26,052 nt of DNA. Origin: Pelobacter sp. UBA6093 (GTDB taxonomy: Bacteria > Desulfobacterota > Desulfuromonadia > Desulfuromonadales > Syntrophotaleaceae). Below, piece after piece: positions 23,215-26,052 of this stretch; position 1 is the first letter of the stretch, and each line of letters starts with the position of its first letter. The notes beneath the pieces were generated by a model. The model was not told the DNA's origin. It made no database searches and worked only from the letters and a program-made list of their open reading frames with translations. Position numbers and translations under genes: made by a program. The stretch spans positions 1 to 26,052 of the forward strand of contig DIWZ01000033.1 of NCBI GenBank assembly GCA_002435955.1. The letters run 5' to 3'.

Positions 23215-23649
23215 ATGTACAGCAAAGAAGTCATGGACCACTTCACTCGACCGCGCAACGTCGGTTATCTTGAACATCCCAGTGTGGCGGTTCAATATGG
23301 CGACCCGGCCTGCGGCGACTGTCTGCTGGTGTTTTTGCAGATCGAGCAAGGTATTATCCGGGACATGAAATACAAAGTACTGGGCTGCGCGGCGGCCATC
23401 GCCACCGCGTCCATCACCAGTGAAATGGTCATTGGCCGGACCCTCGAGCAAGCCATGGAATTGACCGAAAAACAGGTGGCGGATGCCCTGGGTGGGCTTC
23501 CGCCGCAAAAGATGCACTGTTCCAATCTGGCGGTCGGTGCTCTCAAAGCGGCCCTGCGGGTTTATCTGGCCGGCGGCGAGCAATCCCCGGCTGCCATCGT
23601 CAGCGAATCAGGGCATGACGCAAACCATCCTCCAGGGAACGACCTTTGA
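23215..23649 (+). CDS. IscU/NifU-like iron-sulfur cluster scaffold
   Basis: This 144-residue protein has the U-type scaffold layout: MYSKEVMDHFTRPRNVG at the start, CGD at C33-D35 plus C36, LGCAAAIATAS with C58, and KMHCSNLA with C102. C33, C58, C102 and D35 match the cluster-assembly residues. The extra C36 and the lack of a C-terminal NifU domain make it a stand-alone scaffold variant. No cysteine desulfurase, IscA or HscAB gene is adjacent. AGGAGG (23202-23207) precedes ATG 23215. The last 50 bp overlap, tail-to-tail, the SDR gene on the other strand, and the tail after about residue 120 is unconserved. Confidence 0.9.
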   Translation: MYSKEVMDHFTRPRNVGYLEHPSVAVQYGDPACGDCLLVFLQIEQGIIRDMKYKVLGCAAAIATASITSEMVIGRTLEQAMELTEKQVADALGGLPPQKMHCSNLAVGALKAALRVYLAGGEQSPAAIVSESGHDANHPPGNDL

Positions 23650-24493
23650 GACCGAAAAATGTGCGCCATGCCTGAGGATCACAAACATTGCCGGCCAGCA
23701 GCATCTGCAGCTGATCGGCCGTCAGGGGGCATCCCGGCAGAGACTGCAGACGCTCCAGCAGCGGTTTGACCAGCCAGATCGGCTGGTGCACCTTGACCAC
23801 ACTGCGGCGCTGCAATACGCCCCCGATAAGATCGAGCAGTTCATTGAAAGTCACTGTCTGTTCGCCGCAGCAATGAAAGGTCTGGCCACAGGCATCGGGA
23901 CGCGTAAGGCTGGCGACGATGCTGGCAGCCACCTCTTCTACTGCTACCGGTGCGAGGGAATAGCGCCCGTCGCCAAATACCGGCACTACCGGCAGGATGC
24001 GAACCATCCCGGCCAGCAGGGTGCAGAAGTTGTCTTCCGCTCCATATATGATCGAAGGGCGGAAGATGGTCCACTCCAGAGGCGCGCCCTTGAGCAACTC
24101 TTCGGCCTGCCCTTTGCTGCGGTAATAAGCAGTCCGGCCATCAACGCTGGCGCCGTTGCTGCTCATCAGCACGAAACGCTTGACCTTCTGAGCTTCGGCT
24201 GCAGCGACCATGTGCGCCGTAGCCTGGCGATGCAGGCGATCGAAGGTAACCTTCTGGTGCGGATATTCACGAATAATGCCTACCAGATGCACAACAGCTT
24301 CGCATCCCGCCAGTGCCCCTTGCAGGGTTTCCGGAAGCGTGACGTCCCCTGCACGTACTTCACGAACATCCGGCAGCAACTTCCCCTCGGATCCGGCCCG
24401 CACCAGGCAGACCGGCCGATGCCCGGCGGCCAGTAATTGCCGGGTTACCTCTCGACCGACAAACCCGGTGCCCCCTGTAACGAATACCTGCAT
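23600..24493 (-). CDS. NDUFA9-like atypical SDR (NAD(P)-binding)
   Basis: This 297-residue Rossmann protein has GGTGFVG (7-13), GDVTLPETL (49-57), AVVHLVGIIRE (66-76), RFVLMSSNGA (106-115) and YYRSKGQAEELL (123-134, with Y123 and K127 as a Tyr-Lys pair). It then has FRPSIIYG and a DPQAWR tail. These resemble the complex-I NDUFA9 / nmrA-like atypical SDRs, often linked to quinone or respiratory enzymes. The role here is not defined. GGAG precedes ATG 24493, only 14 bp after the rtcB stop, so the two form an operon. Its 3' end overlaps the IscU-like gene by 50 bp. Confidence 0.9.
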   Translation of the reverse strand: MQVFVTGGTGFVGREVTRQLLAAGHRPVCLVRAGSEGKLLPDVREVRAGDVTLPETLQGALAGCEAVVHLVGIIREYPHQKVTFDRLHRQATAHMVAAAEAQKVKRFVLMSSNGASVDGRTAYYRSKGQAEELLKGAPLEWTIFRPSIIYGAEDNFCTLLAGMVRILPVVPVFGDGRYSLAPVAVEEVAASIVASLTRPDACGQTFHCCGEQTVTFNELLDLIGGVLQRRSVVKVHQPIWLVKPLLERLQSLPGCPLTADQLQMLLAGNVCDPQAWRTFFGLKGRSLEDGLRHALIR

Positions 24494-24507
24494 GGGTGTC
24501 TCCGCGT

Positions 24508-25950
24508 TTATCCCTTGACCACCGCCAGCGGCCGCAATCGTGCAACGATGCGACCGATACCGGCCTGCTGCACCACCTCCACCACCTCCGTGACGTCCTT
24601 ATACGCCTCGGAGATTTCCTCAGCCACGGTAGCACGGCCGGCGGCCCGCAACACGATTCCTTGCGCGGCAAGTTCGCCCTCGATATTACGGCCACGGGCC
24701 ACCTTTTTGGCGGCGTGGCGCGATAGCACCCGGCCCGCGCCGTGGCAGGTGGAACCGAAGGTCTGCTCGAATGCTCCGGTGGTACCGACCAGCACATAGG
24801 AATAACGCCCCATGTCACCGGGGATCAGCACCGGCTGCCCGATGGCGCGATAACACTCCGGAATCTCTGGATGTCCGGGGGGGAAAGCACGCGTGGCGCC
24901 TTTACGGTGCACACAAAGCCGGCGCCGGACTCCGTCCACCACATGGTGTTCCCACTTGGCTATATTGTGGCAGACGTCATAAATTACCGAAAGGCGCAGG
25001 GCCTCGGCGCTCTGCCCCAGCACCTGCTCGAACGATTCGCGCACCCAGGCGGTTATCAGCTGCCGATTGGCAAAGGCAAAATTGGCCGCGCAGGCCATGG
25101 CGGCAAGGTACTGCCGGCCCTCCGGACTACTCAGGGGTGCGCAGCACAATTGCCGGTCGGGCAGTTCGATGCCGTACTTGGCGGCAGCCCGCAGCATGAT
25201 CCGCAAATAGTCGTCGCACACCTGATAACCGAGGCCGCGGCTGCCGGTATGGATCGTCACCGTCACCTGCCCCGGGAATAAACCAAGCACCCGCGCCAAC
25301 TCCGGCTCCCGGATTTCCTCCACCATCTGCACTTCCAGGAAATGGTTGCCTGAACCCAGGGTCCCGAGCTGGTCGCGGCCCCGCTCCAGGGCCCGGTCGG
25401 ACAGGAGTTCCGGATCGGCGCCGTCGATGCGCCCCCCCGCTTCGATGTGCTGCAGATCCTGCTCGCTGCCCATGCCGCGACTGACCACCCAGCGGGCACC
25501 CTGCTGAAGCACCTTGCGCTCTTCCGCGACACTCAGTTTAAGATCGCGGCGGTGTGAGCCCACGCCGGAGGGAACATTGCGGAACAACGCATCGGCCAGC
25601 TGATGCAAATGCGGCCGTATCTGCTGCACCTCCAGGTCGGAGCGCAGCAGGCGTACTCCGCAATTGATATCGTACCCGACCCCGCCCGGCGAGACGACCC
25701 CCTGATCGGGATCGAATGCCGCCACGCCACCGATGGGAAAGCCATATCCCCAGTGAATGTCCGGCATGGCCAACGAGGGTCCGACGATACCGGGCAAAGT
25801 GGCGACGTTGCGCACCTGCTCCAGAGCCTGTTCTTTCTGCAATACTTCCATCATGGCGCGGCTGGCGAAAACCAGGCCGTCGGTACGCATGGCCCCTTCG
25901 CGGGGGATGCGCCAACGGCATTGATCGATTTGTTGCACCTTGAGGGTCAT
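24508..25950 (-). CDS. rtcB: RNA-splicing/repair ligase RtcB
   Basis: RtcB joins RNA 2',3'-cyclic-phosphate or 3'-phosphate ends to 5'-OH ends using GTP and Mn2+. This 480-residue protein carries the metal ligands D94 and C97 (GYDINCG), H203 (GSGNHFLE), H234 (IHTGSRGLG) and H329 (DVCHNI). The guanylylated histidine is H403 in TCHGAGRVLSR. It should be fully active. I chose ATG 25950, preceded by GAAGG; a frame to 25974 has no ribosome site. No rtcA cyclase, rtcR regulator or archease gene is seen beside it. The partner gene downstream is the SDR, which is not an obvious RNA-repair protein. Confidence 0.96.
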   Translation of the reverse strand: MTLKVQQIDQCRWRIPREGAMRTDGLVFASRAMMEVLQKEQALEQVRNVATLPGIVGPSLAMPDIHWGYGFPIGGVAAFDPDQGVVSPGGVGYDINCGVRLLRSDLEVQQIRPHLHQLADALFRNVPSGVGSHRRDLKLSVAEERKVLQQGARWVVSRGMGSEQDLQHIEAGGRIDGADPELLSDRALERGRDQLGTLGSGNHFLEVQMVEEIREPELARVLGLFPGQVTVTIHTGSRGLGYQVCDDYLRIMLRAAAKYGIELPDRQLCCAPLSSPEGRQYLAAMACAANFAFANRQLITAWVRESFEQVLGQSAEALRLSVIYDVCHNIAKWEHHVVDGVRRRLCVHRKGATRAFPPGHPEIPECYRAIGQPVLIPGDMGRYSYVLVGTTGAFEQTFGSTCHGAGRVLSRHAAKKVARGRNIEGELAAQGIVLRAAGRATVAEEISEAYKDVTEVVEVVQQAGIGRIVARLRPLAVVKG

Positions 25951-26008
25951 AACGTCTACCTTCCATGGCCGCATGGCCAGATAACTACCGACAAAAGACG
26001 CTGGCTAG

Positions 26009-26052
26009 GGGGCTGTCGGACTATCCTGGCCGAAGCGAAAATTTGGATGTTT
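26009..26052. repeat. Partial repeat-like sequence at the right edge
   Basis: The decamer CTGTCGGACT (26013-26022) recurs at 22402-22411. Both copies are preceded by a G run and followed at a similar distance by AAGC(A/G)AAAA. This suggests copies of one intergenic repeat, cut here by the window end. The evidence is short, so the call is tentative. Confidence 0.3.

Overview
The window looks like a chromosomal segment of a GC-rich Gram-negative bacterium, most likely a Desulfuromonadales-type deltaproteobacterium (Desulfobacterota), perhaps near Pelobacter/Syntrophotalea. Supporting signs are hldD (LPS heptose) and lolA (outer membrane), a REC-PilZ protein, a cheA/cheW/MCP cluster, ApbE, and heavy use of GTG and TTG starts. 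The genus is inferred from gene content and style only. No phage, transposase, tRNA, rRNA or CRISPR was seen.

Left edge to 2.9 kb (+ strand): a structured intergenic repeat-like element (28-168), a terminator hairpin, a gene-poor stretch holding what may be a decayed short gene (296-538), an orphan sodium:solute symporter with its terminator, and a promoter-driven REC-PilZ protein.

2.86-22.4 kb (- strand): a long run of co-directional genes. In transcription order it reads: JAMM-DinG helicase fusion, hldD, SAM methyltransferase, NRDE protein, lon, thiL, MCP, cheW, cheA, lolA, yajQ, rimO, apbE, and two half-size ABC exporters. Many junctions are 1-10 bp overlaps (methyltransferase/NRDE, lon/thiL, MCP/cheW, cheW/cheA, cheA/lolA, ABC/ABC), so these are translationally coupled blocks. 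A sigma-32-like heat-shock promoter sits before lon, overlapping the end of the NRDE gene. The two ABC genes form a textbook asymmetric heterodimer, with one degenerate and one consensus ATP site.

22.4 kb to the end: a divergent promoter region, then on the + strand a DoxX membrane protein with a strong terminator and a stand-alone IscU/NifU-like scaffold. On the - strand lie rtcB and an NDUFA9-like SDR. The SDR and the scaffold gene overlap tail-to-tail by 50 bp. The right edge runs into a short sequence resembling one upstream of the helicase gene.

Most genes are recognisable housekeeping or envelope functions. The items most worth a second look are the JAMM-helicase fusion, the sensor-less MCP/cheW/cheA unit fused translationally to lolA, the stop-interrupted coding-like stretch before the symporter, and the structured repeat at the left edge. 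Several gene starts were moved inward from the longest open frame on Shine-Dalgarno evidence.
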